Positions 1 through 8,877 of a stretch of 64,000 nucleotides of DNA are shown one piece after another. The stretch spans positions 1 through 64,000 of the forward strand of contig DASYMJ010000043.1 in NCBI GenBank assembly GCA_036009105.1, read 5' to 3'. Made by a program: the position numbers and the translations under genes. Positions within the stretch are counted from its first letter, which is position 1. Every line of letters begins with the position of its first letter. The notes under the pieces were generated by a model. It did no database searches, was not told the origin of the DNA, and saw only the letters and a program-made list of their open reading frames with translations. The stretch comes from JAFAVZ01 sp036009105 (GTDB lineage Bacteria > Acidobacteriota > Thermoanaerobaculia > Gp7-AA8).

Positions 1-2
1 GC

Positions 3-131
3 CGCAGACCCGGCCGCCACTATCCACGTGGCGTCAAGCGCAAGATGAGCAGCTACCACATCGTGACCACGATCAACCGTCGCGCCAACGCCGTCATCGA
101 TCGCAGACCACGTCGGATCCGCTTAACTTAA
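3..131 (+). pseudogene. C-terminal fragment of a putative IS4-like DDE transposase
   Basis: The reading frame is open from the left window edge to TAA at 129-131 and gives 42 residues, very rich in Arg and Lys. It contains the stretch RRPGRHYPRGVKRKMSS, which resembles the basic C-terminal tail of many IS4-family transposases. The rest of the gene lies outside the window, so I cannot say whether the element is intact. The bases just after the stop (132-146) may hold the terminal inverted repeat, but without the other end this cannot be tested. Assignment rests on the basic tail motif alone. Confidence 0.45.
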
Positions 132-142
132 GGCCATTGGGA

Positions 143-640
143 CTAGAGCGCCGCCGCGATCATCCCGGCCCCCTCCCCCGCCTCCACCCGCCCGCTGTCG
201 ATGCGGAGGTCGTACTCCAGCCAGCGGTGCACGCGCTCGCATTGCGCGGCGGCCATCCCCACGCGCCGGTTGCCCCGTGCGCGCTCGCGCGCAGCCAGAA
301 CGTCGAGCGGGCAGTCGAGGCCGACCAGGAGCACGCGATGCGAGGCGACGGCGGCGAGAAGCAGATCCGCCTCCGCGCGCGAGGTGATGGCGTGATCGAT
401 GACCAGATCGTGCCCGAGCGAAGCGAGCTCGCGGACGCAGGCGTAGAACGCAGGCACTAGATTGATAGGCGCGGGCGAGCCCGCCTCGAGGCGGGAAACG
501 ACAGACGGCGGCAGAGTGTAGAGGATGCTGTCGATGGAGAAGTTGAGGAACGTGCGGGGGAGGGCGAGCTCCTGGAATGCGCGGGCGATGGTCGTCTTGC
601 CGGAGCTCGACGTGCCGTTCAGCACGACGACCGTGGCCAA
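143..640 (-). CDS. P-loop kinase of the chloramphenicol phosphotransferase-like family
   Basis: A protein of 165 residues with a Walker A motif near the N-terminus (LNGTSSSGKTT, residues 7-17) and the overall length of the CPT-like family. That family transfers phosphate from ATP to small hydroxylated substrates; resistance to chloramphenicol is only one known role and cannot be assumed here. The start is TTG at 640, immediately after the TAG of the DEAD-box helicase gene, with GGAGG about 8 bases upstream inside the helicase gene. The pair is therefore probably co-transcribed and translationally coupled. An overlapping longer frame on the same strand (to 689) has Arg-rich composition and is a shadow. 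Confidence 0.82.
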   Translation of the reverse strand: MATVVVLNGTSSSGKTTIARAFQELALPRTFLNFSIDSILYTLPPSVVSRLEAGSPAPINLVPAFYACVRELASLGHDLVIDHAITSRAEADLLLAAVASHRVLLVGLDCPLDVLAARERARGNRRVGMAAAQCERVHRWLEYDLRIDSGRVEAGEGAGMIAAAL

Positions 641-1840
641 CTACACCCTCCGCCTCTCGCGCGACGGCTTCTTCTCCAGCTCCACCCACGCCTCGATCCC
701 GGCCACGGCGCAGCGCGGGATCTTCTCGCCGAGGGTCGTCTCGATCTGCTTGATCATGGGGAGGTCCTGCCAGGTGGCGATGGTCGACACGATGCCCTGC
801 GCGGAGCCGCGAGCGGTGCGCCCGCCGCGGTGGATGTAGTCCTCCACCGTCTCCGGGATGTCGAAGTTGATGACGTGCTCGATGCCGGGGACGTCGATGC
901 CGCGGCCGGCGATGTCCGTCGCCACCAGGATGCGGTGCGAGCCGGCGCGGAAGCGCTCCAGCGACTGCACGCGCTTCCCCTGCGAGAGGTCGGAGTGCAT
1001 GCGCGTCACCGGATGCCCCTGCCGCTGCAGGATGTGGTACAGCCAGTCGGCGTCGATCTTCCGCCGCGTGAACACGAGCGTCGACCCGAGCTCCTGCAGC
1101 AGCAGCGCCACCAGCGCCGGCCGCTTGTCCTCCGCCTTGACCACATACACCCGATGGCTGATCCCCTCGGCCGCGCCTTGAGGCGTGATGTCCACGCGCA
1201 CCGGATCGCGCATGAAGTCCTTGGCGATCATCTCGATGGTGTCCGGCATCGTGGCCGAGAACATCATGGTCTGCCGCTCGCGGGGGAGGCGGCGGAGGAT
1301 GTCCCGCATCTGGGGGAGGAAGCCGAGGTCGAGCATGTGGTCGGCTTCATCGAGCACCAGCTGCTCGATGGCGTCGAGGCTGACCGCGCGGCGGTTGACG
1401 TGATCGAGCAGGCGCCCGGGCGTGGCCACCAGGATATCCGGCGTCTTCCTGAGGGCATCCGTCTGCGGCTTCATCTTCACGCCGCCGATCAGGCAGGCCG
1501 TGGAGAGGTTGTGCTCCGCGCCGAAGATGTCGAGGAAGGCCTTGGTCTGCAGGGCGATCTCGCGGGTGGGGGAGAGGATGAGCGCCCGCACGCCGTCGCC
1601 GTGGGTCAGCCGCTCGGCGATGGGCAGCGCGAAGGCGGCCGTCTTGCCCGAGCCGGTCTGGGCCAGGCCGATGACGTCCTTGCCCGAGAGCGCGGTGGGG
1701 ATCACCGCGGCCTGGATGGGCGTCGGATTGATGAAGCCGATCTTTTCGACCGCCTCGACGATGGGTTGGGAGAGCCCGAGCTCCCGGAAGGAACGGTCCG
1801 TCGTCTGGACCGGGTGCTGCGGTATGCCACTAGTGTGCAT
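641..1840 (-). CDS. DEAD-box ATP-dependent RNA helicase (RhlE-like)
   Basis: A two-RecA-domain RNA helicase of 399 residues. Visible motifs in order are the Q motif (NPTPIQ), motif I AQTGSGKT, Ia PTREIALQ, Ib TPGRLLD, II DEAD within VLDEADHMLD, III SAT, V ATDIAGRGIDVPG and VI HRGGRTARG. It probably remodels RNA in ribosome assembly or RNA decay in the cytoplasm, as RhlE-type enzymes do. There is little C-terminal extension. The ATG at 1840 is preferred over two in-frame TTG codons just upstream. The gene overlaps the end of the DUF2784 gene by 11 bases, and the kinase gene follows without a gap, so the three are likely one operon. Confidence 0.93.
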   Translation of the reverse strand: MHTSGIPQHPVQTTDRSFRELGLSQPIVEAVEKIGFINPTPIQAAVIPTALSGKDVIGLAQTGSGKTAAFALPIAERLTHGDGVRALILSPTREIALQTKAFLDIFGAEHNLSTACLIGGVKMKPQTDALRKTPDILVATPGRLLDHVNRRAVSLDAIEQLVLDEADHMLDLGFLPQMRDILRRLPRERQTMMFSATMPDTIEMIAKDFMRDPVRVDITPQGAAEGISHRVYVVKAEDKRPALVALLLQELGSTLVFTRRKIDADWLYHILQRQGHPVTRMHSDLSQGKRVQSLERFRAGSHRILVATDIAGRGIDVPGIEHVINFDIPETVEDYIHRGGRTARGSAQGIVSTIATWQDLPMIKQIETTLGEKIPRCAVAGIEAWVELEKKPSRERRRV

Positions 1841-2189
1841 CAACAAACACTTTCACGTAGATGATCAGATTGACTGCCAAAACAAGCATGCCGAGGAAGA
1901 CTTCGATGCCGCGCGTGAGCCCCTGAGGGTAGATCAGCGCGAAGATGTAATGCGCGACGAAGCCCTCGGAGTAACCCGCCGCGCCGGCGCGCTGCAGGAG
2001 TGCCTTCTCGAGCGAGGTCAGCGGACAATACCATCCACGGAGCTCGATCAGCACACCCCATACCGCCGCCGGCAGGTGCAACCAGACCAGCCGCGGCCAG
2101 CGCAGGACGAGCAGGCCCCCCGCGATCACGAAGATGATGAACGCGAAATGCACGACGGCGACTGCATTCGCGCCGAAGTGGTAGAGCAA
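1830..2189 (-). CDS. DUF2784 family membrane protein
   Basis: A small integral membrane protein of 119 residues with about three or four hydrophobic helices. It carries the signature elements of DUF2784: an early H-x-AF-x-IFV segment, WLHLPAAVWGVLIE and WYCPLTSLE. No function is established for the family. The start codon is TTG at 2189, with AAGGAG about 6 bases upstream. It is the first gene of a minus-strand operon with the helicase and the CPT-like kinase, and is transcribed divergently from the 5'-nucleotidase gene with only 23 bases between the two start codons. Confidence 0.88.
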   Translation of the reverse strand: MLYHFGANAVAVVHFAFIIFVIAGGLLVLRWPRLVWLHLPAAVWGVLIELRGWYCPLTSLEKALLQRAGAAGYSEGFVAHYIFALIYPQGLTRGIEVFLGMLVLAVNLIIYVKVFVDAH

Positions 2190-2198
2190 GCGTCTCCT

Positions 2199-2204
2199 TA
2201 TAAT
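2199..2204 (+). promoter_or_regulatory. -10 element TATAAT of the nucleotidase gene (leaderless)
   Basis: A perfect TATAAT ends 8 bases before the ATG at 2213, so transcription should start at or within two bases of the start codon. The same A/T core read on the minus strand gives TATAAG 7 bases before the TTG of the DUF2784 gene, so the divergent promoters may share it. No good -35 hexamer is visible. Confidence 0.6.
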
Positions 2205-2212
2205 GCCGGTCC

Positions 2213-3928
2213 ATGAAACGCCGCCACGGCCTCCTTCTCTTCCTGCTCCTCGCCAGCTGCGCCGTCACCCCGCCGCCGGCGGTCGTGCCGCAGCAGCCGC
2301 TGCACGTGGTGATCGTCGGCACCACGGACGTCCACGGCTGGTTCGCCGGCCACGCGGACAAGACCACGCGCACGGGCGGTCTGGCCATCTTCAAATCCTA
2401 CGTCGACGCGCTGCGCGCGGAGGACCCGGGGCGGGTGCTGCTCGTCGACTCGGGCGACCTGTTCCAGGGGACGCTCGAGTCCAACGTCTTCGAGGGCGAG
2501 CCGGTGGTGCGCGGATACAACGCGCTCGGCTACGCCGCCGCGGCGATCGGCAATCACGAGTTTGATTTCGGCCCGGTCGGCCCCGCGCCGGTCGCGCAGA
2601 AGCCGGGCGACGATCCCCTCGGCGCGCTGAAAAAAAACGTGGCGGACTCGAAGTTCGCCTTCCTCTCCGCGAACACCACGGAGAAGGCGACCGGCCAGAC
2701 GCCGTCGTGGGTGAAGCGCTCCGTGCTCGTCGATGCCGGCGGCGCGAAGGTCGGCATCATCGGCCTCTCCACGCCGGAGACGCCGAAGGTGACGATGGCG
2801 GCCAACGTCTTCAGCCTCGACTTCGGCGATCCGGTTGCAGCGACGCTGCGCGAGGCGGCGGACCTCCGCAAGCGCGGCGCCGACGCGGTGATCGTGATCG
2901 CCCATATGGGCGGCAAATGCGGCGACATGAACGATCCGGCGGACGTCGCCAGCTGCGAGGTCGACCAGGAGGCGATGCGTTTCCTCGAGGCGCTGCCGGC
3001 CGGCACCATCGACGCGTACTTTGCCGGCCATACCCATCAGCAGATGCGGCAGCTCGTCCACGGCGTGCCGGCCATGCAGGCCCTGGCTTACAGCAACGAG
3101 TTCTCCTCCCTCGACCTCTGGATCGATCCGGCCGCGCACAAGGTGGTGAAGTTCGAGCAGCGGCCGCATACCTCCATCTGCGAGCAGGTCTACAGCGGCA
3201 CGGAGCGCTGCGACGCGCGCGCCGCGACGAAGGAGGCGACGCTCGTTCCACGCGTGTTCCACGGCCGCACCATCCGGGCCGATGCGCAGATGGCGGCGCT
3301 GTTCCAGCCCTATCTGGACAAGGTGGCGGCGATCCGCAACGAGCCGCTGCACATCACCACCGCGGCGCCCATCAAGCGCAACCGCTACCGCGAATCCCCC
3401 CTCGGCAACCTGGTGAGCGATGCGCTGCGCATCGCCACCGGCGCGGACGTGGCGGTGTTCAACTCGGGCGGCATCCGCGCCGATCTGCGCGCGGGCGATC
3501 TCGTGTACAGCGACATCTTCGAGGTCAGCCCGTTCGACAACTATCCGGCCGTCGTCACCATGAGCGGCGCGCAACTGCGGGACATGCTGCGCATCATGTC
3601 CAGCGGCGACACCGGCATCCTGCAGGTCAGCGGCCTTCGCTACACGGTCGACGGCGCTCGCCCGAAAGGAGACCGCCTGACGGAGGTGAGCATCGATCCG
3701 AATGCGACGTACCGGGTGGCCATGCCCGATTTTCTCGCCGCGGGCGGCGAGGGGCTGAGCGCTCTGCTGGCCAGTGTGCCGCCGGCGAACGTGAGGGTGG
3801 ATCAGTCCAGGCCGATCCGCGACCTCATCATCCCCGCGCTGCAGAAGATGCCCCAGCCGCTCGATCCGAAGGTGGAGGGGCGGATCACCGTGCTCAACCC
3901 CTCGACGCCCGCGACGTCGCGGGAGTGA
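2213..3928 (+). CDS. 5'-nucleotidase / 2',3'-cyclic phosphodiesterase-type lipoprotein
   Basis: A protein of 571 residues. The N-terminus is a lipoprotein signal peptide with the lipobox LLASC (Cys16). The N-terminal metallophosphatase domain shows TDVHG, DSGDLFQG, GNHEFDFG, an AHMGG segment and GHTH, the dimetal ligands of the UshA family. The C-terminal 5'-nucleotidase domain carries the substrate-binding stretch NSGGIRADL and SPFDN. It probably dephosphorylates nucleotides or cyclic nucleotides in the periplasm for salvage while anchored by lipid. It is transcribed alone and converges on the patatin gene, with 16 bases between the stops. Confidence 0.92.
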   Translation: MKRRHGLLLFLLLASCAVTPPPAVVPQQPLHVVIVGTTDVHGWFAGHADKTTRTGGLAIFKSYVDALRAEDPGRVLLVDSGDLFQGTLESNVFEGEPVVRGYNALGYAAAAIGNHEFDFGPVGPAPVAQKPGDDPLGALKKNVADSKFAFLSANTTEKATGQTPSWVKRSVLVDAGGAKVGIIGLSTPETPKVTMAANVFSLDFGDPVAATLREAADLRKRGADAVIVIAHMGGKCGDMNDPADVASCEVDQEAMRFLEALPAGTIDAYFAGHTHQQMRQLVHGVPAMQALAYSNEFSSLDLWIDPAAHKVVKFEQRPHTSICEQVYSGTERCDARAATKEATLVPRVFHGRTIRADAQMAALFQPYLDKVAAIRNEPLHITTAAPIKRNRYRESPLGNLVSDALRIATGADVAVFNSGGIRADLRAGDLVYSDIFEVSPFDNYPAVVTMSGAQLRDMLRIMSSGDTGILQVSGLRYTVDGARPKGDRLTEVSIDPNATYRVAMPDFLAAGGEGLSALLASVPPANVRVDQSRPIRDLIIPALQKMPQPLDPKVEGRITVLNPSTPATSRE

Positions 3929-3944
3929 CGATGATCGGAACAGT

Positions 3945-6900
3945 TTACGGAAGCTTGCGGCCCGGGTCTGAGCGTCCCGGCGCTTCATCGTCGCCGTTGA
4001 CGTAATCCTGCGCCGCGGCGATCAGGGCAGCGATCGAGGGCGGAGCTTTGTCGCGGCAGATCTCGTCGAGGGCATGCTCGCCGAGGCGGCGGTAGCTCTC
4101 GAACTGCGACTCGCTGAAGAACTGGTCGCCGAGGGTCGGCTCGTGCGGGAACTGCCGGTTCATGGTGGCGTAGTTGTAGACGTCCTTGGGCTCGTTCTTT
4201 CCGTAGAAGACCGGCTTGAGGTAGACGAAGTGGCCGTCCTTCGTCCGGTCCTTCGGGTGGTAGCGGATCGTGCCCACGGCACCGTACTTTGCGTTCGCCG
4301 GGACCGGATCTTTCTGGTCCCGGCGCGGGAAGAGGCCCATCTTGTCGATGGTGATGTCGATCCCGAAGTCGATGCGGATCTTGCGGATGGCGTTGCCGAG
4401 GTCGTCGAAGATGAAGCGGTCGTCCTGGCCGGCATCGATCACGAGGATGGAGCGGCAGCGGCGGAGCACCATCTCGTAGAGGCCGAGGTTCTCGAAGTGG
4501 CCGCCGTCGGAGCAGTAGATGTACGGATGGCTGCTGTTCGTCAGGCCGAAGGCCTCCGCGAGCAGCGGCCGCAGGGACCACCGCGGATTGCTGAAGGTGT
4601 AGGTCTTCTCGCCGGCGTTGGACGGATTGCCCAGCCACCAGCCGAGGCGCACGTTGAAGAAGGTCATGAGCAGCGCGAGCGCGGGCGAAGAGTGATAGCC
4701 CTGATTCGGGCTCGCGGCCGCACCGGAGATGGTGACGGCCGTGCCGAGGCTCATGCCGCGCGGTCCGCCGTATTCGTCGGACGGCCGATAGCCATGGCGC
4801 CAGCTGCCGCAGTGGAGCGAGGAGGCGGTGAACGACTCGGCTTTCCGCTCCTGCCATGCGAGCTGTTCCCCGGAAACGAGGTTCCACGCCATGTTGATGA
4901 TGTGGAAAGGACGGACGTTCGTTCCGTGGAGATGTTCGCCAAGGGTTGTTTCGTACTGTTCGCGCTTTTCAAGCCGCTGCGCAAGTGGCAGCGCTTTGAT
5001 CTTCGCGGAGAGCTCGTCCGCCAGCGCGGAACGGAACGGCTCGCCGGTTTTGGAGCTCGTTTCCTTGCTCAGCTGACGATGCAGCAGGAAGAGCGCACCG
5101 CTCGTTGCGCTCTTCAAGGCATTTTCCGCGCCGGGGCCGATCTCTTCGTGAAGAACGAAGTCCGGGCGAAGCTCCTCCAGGCGCAGGTTGTCCTCGGGAT
5201 CGAAGCCGGTGAAGTAGTTGGCCACCCGCTTCCGGTTCGATGCCCCGAGATAGGCACGTACCAGGCGGTTGCGATACAGAGCGTGCATCGAGAACTGATT
5301 GACGCCGATGAAGAACGAGGCAACGCTGCCCGCCAGGGCGCCGATGAGCACCACTGCCAGCGCCACCCAGGCCGGCGTTTTGCCGACGATGTAGAGATGC
5401 GCGCGCGCCGCGAGCGTGTCGGCTTCCAAAACGGGGAACTCGCTCGTTTTGACGGTGAGATCACCGCCCAGTGGCGCAACAATGCCGGCCTTCTGCTGCA
5501 CCGACCAGGCGGAGCGCTCGAGGAGTGCAGCGTTCGCGATGGGCTTCAACCCTCCGATCTTCCGACCGAGGACCTTCGTTGTAGCCAGGGAAAGCCCGGC
5601 GAAAAGGCAGATGATGAAGATCGGTACGGCGAGGCCCATGGAGATATTCAGCGACTTGCCCAGAAGGCCCTGCTCTTCCTTCTCTTTGCGGTTCGCCGCC
5701 GTCTTGTCGCTCTTCCCCATCAGCAGCGCGAATCCGCCGGTGATCATGCCCACGCCGGTGATGGTGCGCGGGGCGTAGTAGATGAGCACCGGCCCGTAGA
5801 GCGAGAGGAAGCTGATGGCAATCCATCCGAAGGAGCCGATGAGCAGCCATCCGCCGGCGCGTGCCCACCACTCGCGGTCGTAATCCTCGTTGTACCAGCT
5901 CGTTCCGCCGATGAAGATCGTCGCGGCGATGAGAAATGCGAGGTTGACCAGCGCAACGCCGAAGCATGCGTAGTTGATCAGGTGGGGAGATGGTATGGAA
6001 GCGGGATTCAGCCAGTCCGCCAGTTGCGGCAGGGCCGGCGGCAGCATGAAATCGGGCGGGAAGAGCTGTCCGAGCGCCATGTACGCTCCTCCCGTGAATA
6101 TCGCGCCGGCGATGGCAGAGAGGGCGGTCTCCAGCGACTGCTTTTTCCAGGTATAGGTGGACTTCGAGACGCCGGGCCGTACGTCTTCCCGCTGCTCATC
6201 GGCGTTCGCGGCGCGGTAGCGATGCATGTAGAACGTTGTGAACAGCGCATTGAGAAGCCCCGCCACGAATGCGAGCTCCCATGCGAGGCTTGTCGTGCGC
6301 TGCCACGCGAAGAGCAGCACGACGCAAAGGGAGCAGAGCGTCAGCGGTAATAGTGTCCTCCACAAAAACCTGCCATTCGTGTGCTTGCGGCCGTCCTCGA
6401 GCGTCCCTCTGCCGACCGGCCGCGAGCTCATGATGTATCCAATGCCGAGGGCGAACAGGATGGCCATCAGCGCGCCGACGGAAATCTGAATCGGTCGGGG
6501 AGGAGGGGTCCGGATCAGAGCGACGAACAACCTCGGTATCGCGAGCAGAGCGATGAACAACGGGATGAGGATGAGCCAGGTCAGAGAAAGATTGCGCAGG
6601 TACGTGCCGACGAGCGCCCACGTGTCGGCGGAGAGAAGGCCAAGGCGCGGCGTGAGATAGTTGCTGTAGCTGCGCAAGTGACGCAGCGGCTCGGACTCCG
6701 GCTCGCTCGGCGGCTGGCGACGTTCCGCGATCTCCTGCGCCACCGCGGCGATTCCGTTGTTCGTTCGCCGTGCATACGCGGAGAGCCAGGAGCCGACGTA
6801 GCCGCCACCGGAGACGGTGGAGAGATAGTCGAATTTTTCCAGCAGGCTGACGCCGGAGCAGCGGATGCGCGCGAGGCACTGGATGACGCCGAGCGCGAAG

Positions 6901-7058
6901 GTGGCGCTGCGGATACCGCCGCCCGAGATGCAGAGCGCCGTTTGTCCGTGCCCATGCAGCTCTTCGAAGACTTCGTCGATTTTGGTCGCCGCCAGCGGCT
7001 TGCGATGCAGCCGCTCGTACTCATCCCGGAGGACGTCCTTCAGCTCGATTGCCGGCAT
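3945..7058 (-). CDS. Very large patatin-like phospholipase with multiple membrane segments
   Basis: A protein of 1037 residues. The patatin active-site elements are split over a long distance: the oxyanion loop SGGGIRSATFALG (residues 45-57) and the nucleophile segment STVSGGGYVG (Ser83) lie near the N-terminus, while the Asp of the catalytic dyad (CSDGGHFENLG) is near residue 851. Between them lie several hydrophobic stretches (roughly residues 150-600) that look like transmembrane helices. This architecture suggests a membrane-embedded lipid acyl hydrolase; the substrate is unknown. Typical patatins are 300-400 residues, so the membrane insertion is the odd feature. The ATG lies 38 bases inside the upstream ligase gene, so the two are coupled. 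Confidence 0.85.
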   Translation of the reverse strand: MPAIELKDVLRDEYERLHRKPLAATKIDEVFEELHGHGQTALCISGGGIRSATFALGVIQCLARIRCSGVSLLEKFDYLSTVSGGGYVGSWLSAYARRTNNGIAAVAQEIAERRQPPSEPESEPLRHLRSYSNYLTPRLGLLSADTWALVGTYLRNLSLTWLILIPLFIALLAIPRLFVALIRTPPPRPIQISVGALMAILFALGIGYIMSSRPVGRGTLEDGRKHTNGRFLWRTLLPLTLCSLCVVLLFAWQRTTSLAWELAFVAGLLNALFTTFYMHRYRAANADEQREDVRPGVSKSTYTWKKQSLETALSAIAGAIFTGGAYMALGQLFPPDFMLPPALPQLADWLNPASIPSPHLINYACFGVALVNLAFLIAATIFIGGTSWYNEDYDREWWARAGGWLLIGSFGWIAISFLSLYGPVLIYYAPRTITGVGMITGGFALLMGKSDKTAANRKEKEEQGLLGKSLNISMGLAVPIFIICLFAGLSLATTKVLGRKIGGLKPIANAALLERSAWSVQQKAGIVAPLGGDLTVKTSEFPVLEADTLAARAHLYIVGKTPAWVALAVVLIGALAGSVASFFIGVNQFSMHALYRNRLVRAYLGASNRKRVANYFTGFDPEDNLRLEELRPDFVLHEEIGPGAENALKSATSGALFLLHRQLSKETSSKTGEPFRSALADELSAKIKALPLAQRLEKREQYETTLGEHLHGTNVRPFHIINMAWNLVSGEQLAWQERKAESFTASSLHCGSWRHGYRPSDEYGGPRGMSLGTAVTISGAAASPNQGYHSSPALALLMTFFNVRLGWWLGNPSNAGEKTYTFSNPRWSLRPLLAEAFGLTNSSHPYIYCSDGGHFENLGLYEMVLRRCRSILVIDAGQDDRFIFDDLGNAIRKIRIDFGIDITIDKMGLFPRRDQKDPVPANAKYGAVGTIRYHPKDRTKDGHFVYLKPVFYGKNEPKDVYNYATMNRQFPHEPTLGDQFFSESQFESYRRLGEHALDEICRDKAPPSIAALIAAAQDYVNGDDEAPGRSDPGRKLP

Positions 7059-8073
7059 ATCCGAGTAGAGGGACGCGGCGTTGCCTTTCCGCGGCGCGGA
7101 ACCTGGCCAGCTCCAGCTGCCGCTCCAGGAAGTGCCGGAAGTCGATGCCGGCCTCGCGCAGCTGCTGGGGGACGAGGGAGCTGCTGGTCAGGCCCGGCAG
7201 GGTATTGAGCTCGAGGAAGTAGACGCCGTCCGCGGACGCGATCATGTCCGTGCGGGAGTAGCCTTCGCAGCCGAGGGCGGTGTGGGCGGCCAGGGCGGTG
7301 CGCTGGGCCTCGTCGCGCATTGGGTCCGGGATGTTTGCCGGACAGATCTCGCGCGTCCCTTTGCCGAGGTATTTGCCGAGGTAGTCGAAAGCGTGGCCGG
7401 GATCGACTTCGATCTCGATCACGGGGAGCGGCAGCGGGCCGTCGTCTCCGTCGATCACGCCGACGGTGAGCTCGCGGCCGGCGACGAACTGCTCGACGAT
7501 GTAGGGGATGTCGACCGGCGGCACTTCATCATCGCGGCCGACGAAGTAGAGGCCGCGGCTGGAGCCGCCGGCGAGCGGCTTGAGCACGAGCCGCTCGTGG
7601 CGGGTGAGCAGGTCGCGCACCACATCCTGAAGATTGCCCTTGGCGATGCGCGACTCGGCCGTGCGCACCTTGCCGGCCACGCGCTCCTTGGCCGTTCCTT
7701 TGTCGAAGGCCGCTTCGCTCGCGGCGGAGCCGGAGCCGGTGAAGGGGATGCCGCGCGCTTCCATGAGGCGCTGCACGCCGCCGTCCTCGCCGCCCGTGCC
7801 GTGCAGGGCCAGGAGGAAAACCGGGTCTTCGACGGGGAGGGTATCGAGGGCCTGCTCGAGGTCGGGGAAGATGGCGGGGCGGGTGGGGAGGAAGTCGAGC
7901 TCGAAGGGACGCTGATGGGCGATGAGCTCGGGCGCGGAGACGTCGTGGACGGCGCCGTTCGGCGCCCAGAACCAGCAGAGCGGCTCGCCCAAGGTACGGG
8001 CGACGGCCTGCGCGGAGGCGACGGAGACGTGGCGCTCATCGGACGGCCCGCCGAAGAGGACGATGGTGGTCAT
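7021..8073 (-). CDS. D-alanine--D-alanine ligase-type ATP-grasp enzyme
   Basis: A protein of 350 residues. The N-terminal signature VLFGGPSDERHVSVASA matches the Ddl start. It is followed by LHGTGGEDG, the ATP-grasp strand VLKPLAGGSSRG, EGYSRTDM and the metal-binding ELNTLPGLT. Ddl enzymes join two D-alanines for peptidoglycan. No other murein gene is adjacent, so a specialised paralogue making another dipeptide is possible. ATG at 8073 is chosen because it places the FGG motif at the usual distance; an upstream TTG at 8091 is the alternative. The stop overlaps the patatin gene. The C repeat at 8111-8186 lies upstream. Confidence 0.82.
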   Translation of the reverse strand: MTTIVLFGGPSDERHVSVASAQAVARTLGEPLCWFWAPNGAVHDVSAPELIAHQRPFELDFLPTRPAIFPDLEQALDTLPVEDPVFLLALHGTGGEDGGVQRLMEARGIPFTGSGSAASEAAFDKGTAKERVAGKVRTAESRIAKGNLQDVVRDLLTRHERLVLKPLAGGSSRGLYFVGRDDEVPPVDIPYIVEQFVAGRELTVGVIDGDDGPLPLPVIEIEVDPGHAFDYLGKYLGKGTREICPANIPDPMRDEAQRTALAAHTALGCEGYSRTDMIASADGVYFLELNTLPGLTSSSLVPQQLREAGIDFRHFLERQLELARFRAAERQRRVPLLGYAGNRAEGRPPG

Positions 8074-8110
8074 GCCGCGGTGCGGGTGCAAAGGGGCTGC
8101 CGCGGGAGAG

Positions 8111-8186
8111 TTGTTGGTTATTGGTTATCGGCTGTCAGTAAGCACCGTTCTACTGACAACTGACAACTCGTCCTACCGACAACTCC
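8111..8186. repeat. Inverted heptad-unit repeat (GTTGTCR/GTTATYG type), copy 1
   Basis: The left arm is a run of degenerate 7-base units of the form GTTGTTG, GTTATYG or GCTGTCA. The right arm is the reverse complement type (TGACAAC-like units), around a short centre near 8143-8152. It lies exactly between the start of the ligase gene and the stop of the zinc-ribbon gene. Two related copies occur at 17164 and 35406. Confidence 0.75.
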
Positions 8187-8816
8187 TCAATACCTCGCCC
8201 CGCACTCCGGGCAGAACTTCGGCGACCCCTCGGCCTCGTGGCCGCAGCCGCTGCAGCTCTTCTTCGGCGAGAGCGTCGCGCCGCAGTCGTGGCAGAACTT
8301 GCCGCCCTGCGTCTTGGTGCCGCACTGGGGGCAGACGGCGCCGGAGACGGTGGCCACGTCGCGCGCCTTGGTCCAGTCCACGGTGCGCGCTTTTTCGTGG
8401 ATCTGCTCGCGGGCGGCCTCGGCCTGGGCGGCGGCCATCTCTTCGTCCAGGTCGGGCGCGCAGCTCTCGCAGAGGCCGGCCTTCTTGTTCCAGCAGATCG
8501 GCTCGCAGACGTAATTGCCGCAGCGGCTGCACTGCTTGAAGATCGGCGCGATCTCGTCGACCGCTTCCTTCAGCGCGGAGTCGTGGGCCGTGCCGCCCAC
8601 CGCGCGCTGCACTTCATACGAGCTGTCCGCGACGCTGCCGAACACGCCGCCGAACAGGCTCCCCGCCACGCGCGCCGCCGAGCCGAGCATGCCGATCTTG
8701 GAGGTCTTGAAGCTCGACATGTAGCCGTTCTGGCACTTCTCGCAATAGAACTTGAACTGATAGCCGCGGTCGGTGGAGAGGTCTTCGTAGTTGCCGGTGA
8801 AGCGGATGGCGACCAT
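8187..8816 (-). CDS. Multi-zinc-ribbon protein of unknown function
   Basis: A protein of 209 residues with four Cys-pair clusters. An early CEKC pair is followed by a central alanine/glycine-rich hydrophobic segment (GMLGSAARVAGSLFGGVFG), the CSRCGNYVC and CESC pairs, and C-terminal zinc ribbons CPQCG with CHDCG and CSGCG with CPECG. The double-ribbon end is typical of proteins that bind nucleic acid or partner proteins. No catalytic domain is visible. The ATG at 8816 follows a plausible ribosome site (CAGGAG) and starts the conserved-looking sequence; in-frame codons further upstream lack support. It is divergent from the GT-C-like gene. Confidence 0.7.
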   Translation of the reverse strand: MVAIRFTGNYEDLSTDRGYQFKFYCEKCQNGYMSSFKTSKIGMLGSAARVAGSLFGGVFGSVADSSYEVQRAVGGTAHDSALKEAVDEIAPIFKQCSRCGNYVCEPICWNKKAGLCESCAPDLDEEMAAAQAEAAREQIHEKARTVDWTKARDVATVSGAVCPQCGTKTQGGKFCHDCGATLSPKKSCSGCGHEAEGSPKFCPECGARY

Positions 8817-8861
8817 GTCTGGTTGGGCTCCTGAAGTGATGGTTGAAAGCAGCGCACAGAT

Positions 8862-8867
8862 TATCAT
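8862..8867 (+). promoter_or_regulatory. -10 element TATCAT, leaderless start at 8878
   Basis: TATCAT ends 10 bases before the ATG at 8878. There is no purine-rich Shine-Dalgarno in the gap (only C and G with one final pair CG), so the transcript should start within about three bases of the start codon. Confidence 0.5.
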
Positions 8868-8877
8868 CCGCGCGCCG

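Noticed and set aside
4074..6350. Long plus-strand frame opposite the patatin gene
   Set aside because: Arg/Glu/Gly/Asp-rich antisense shadow typical of high-GC genes. It lacks motifs, while the minus strand has catalytic patatin motifs.
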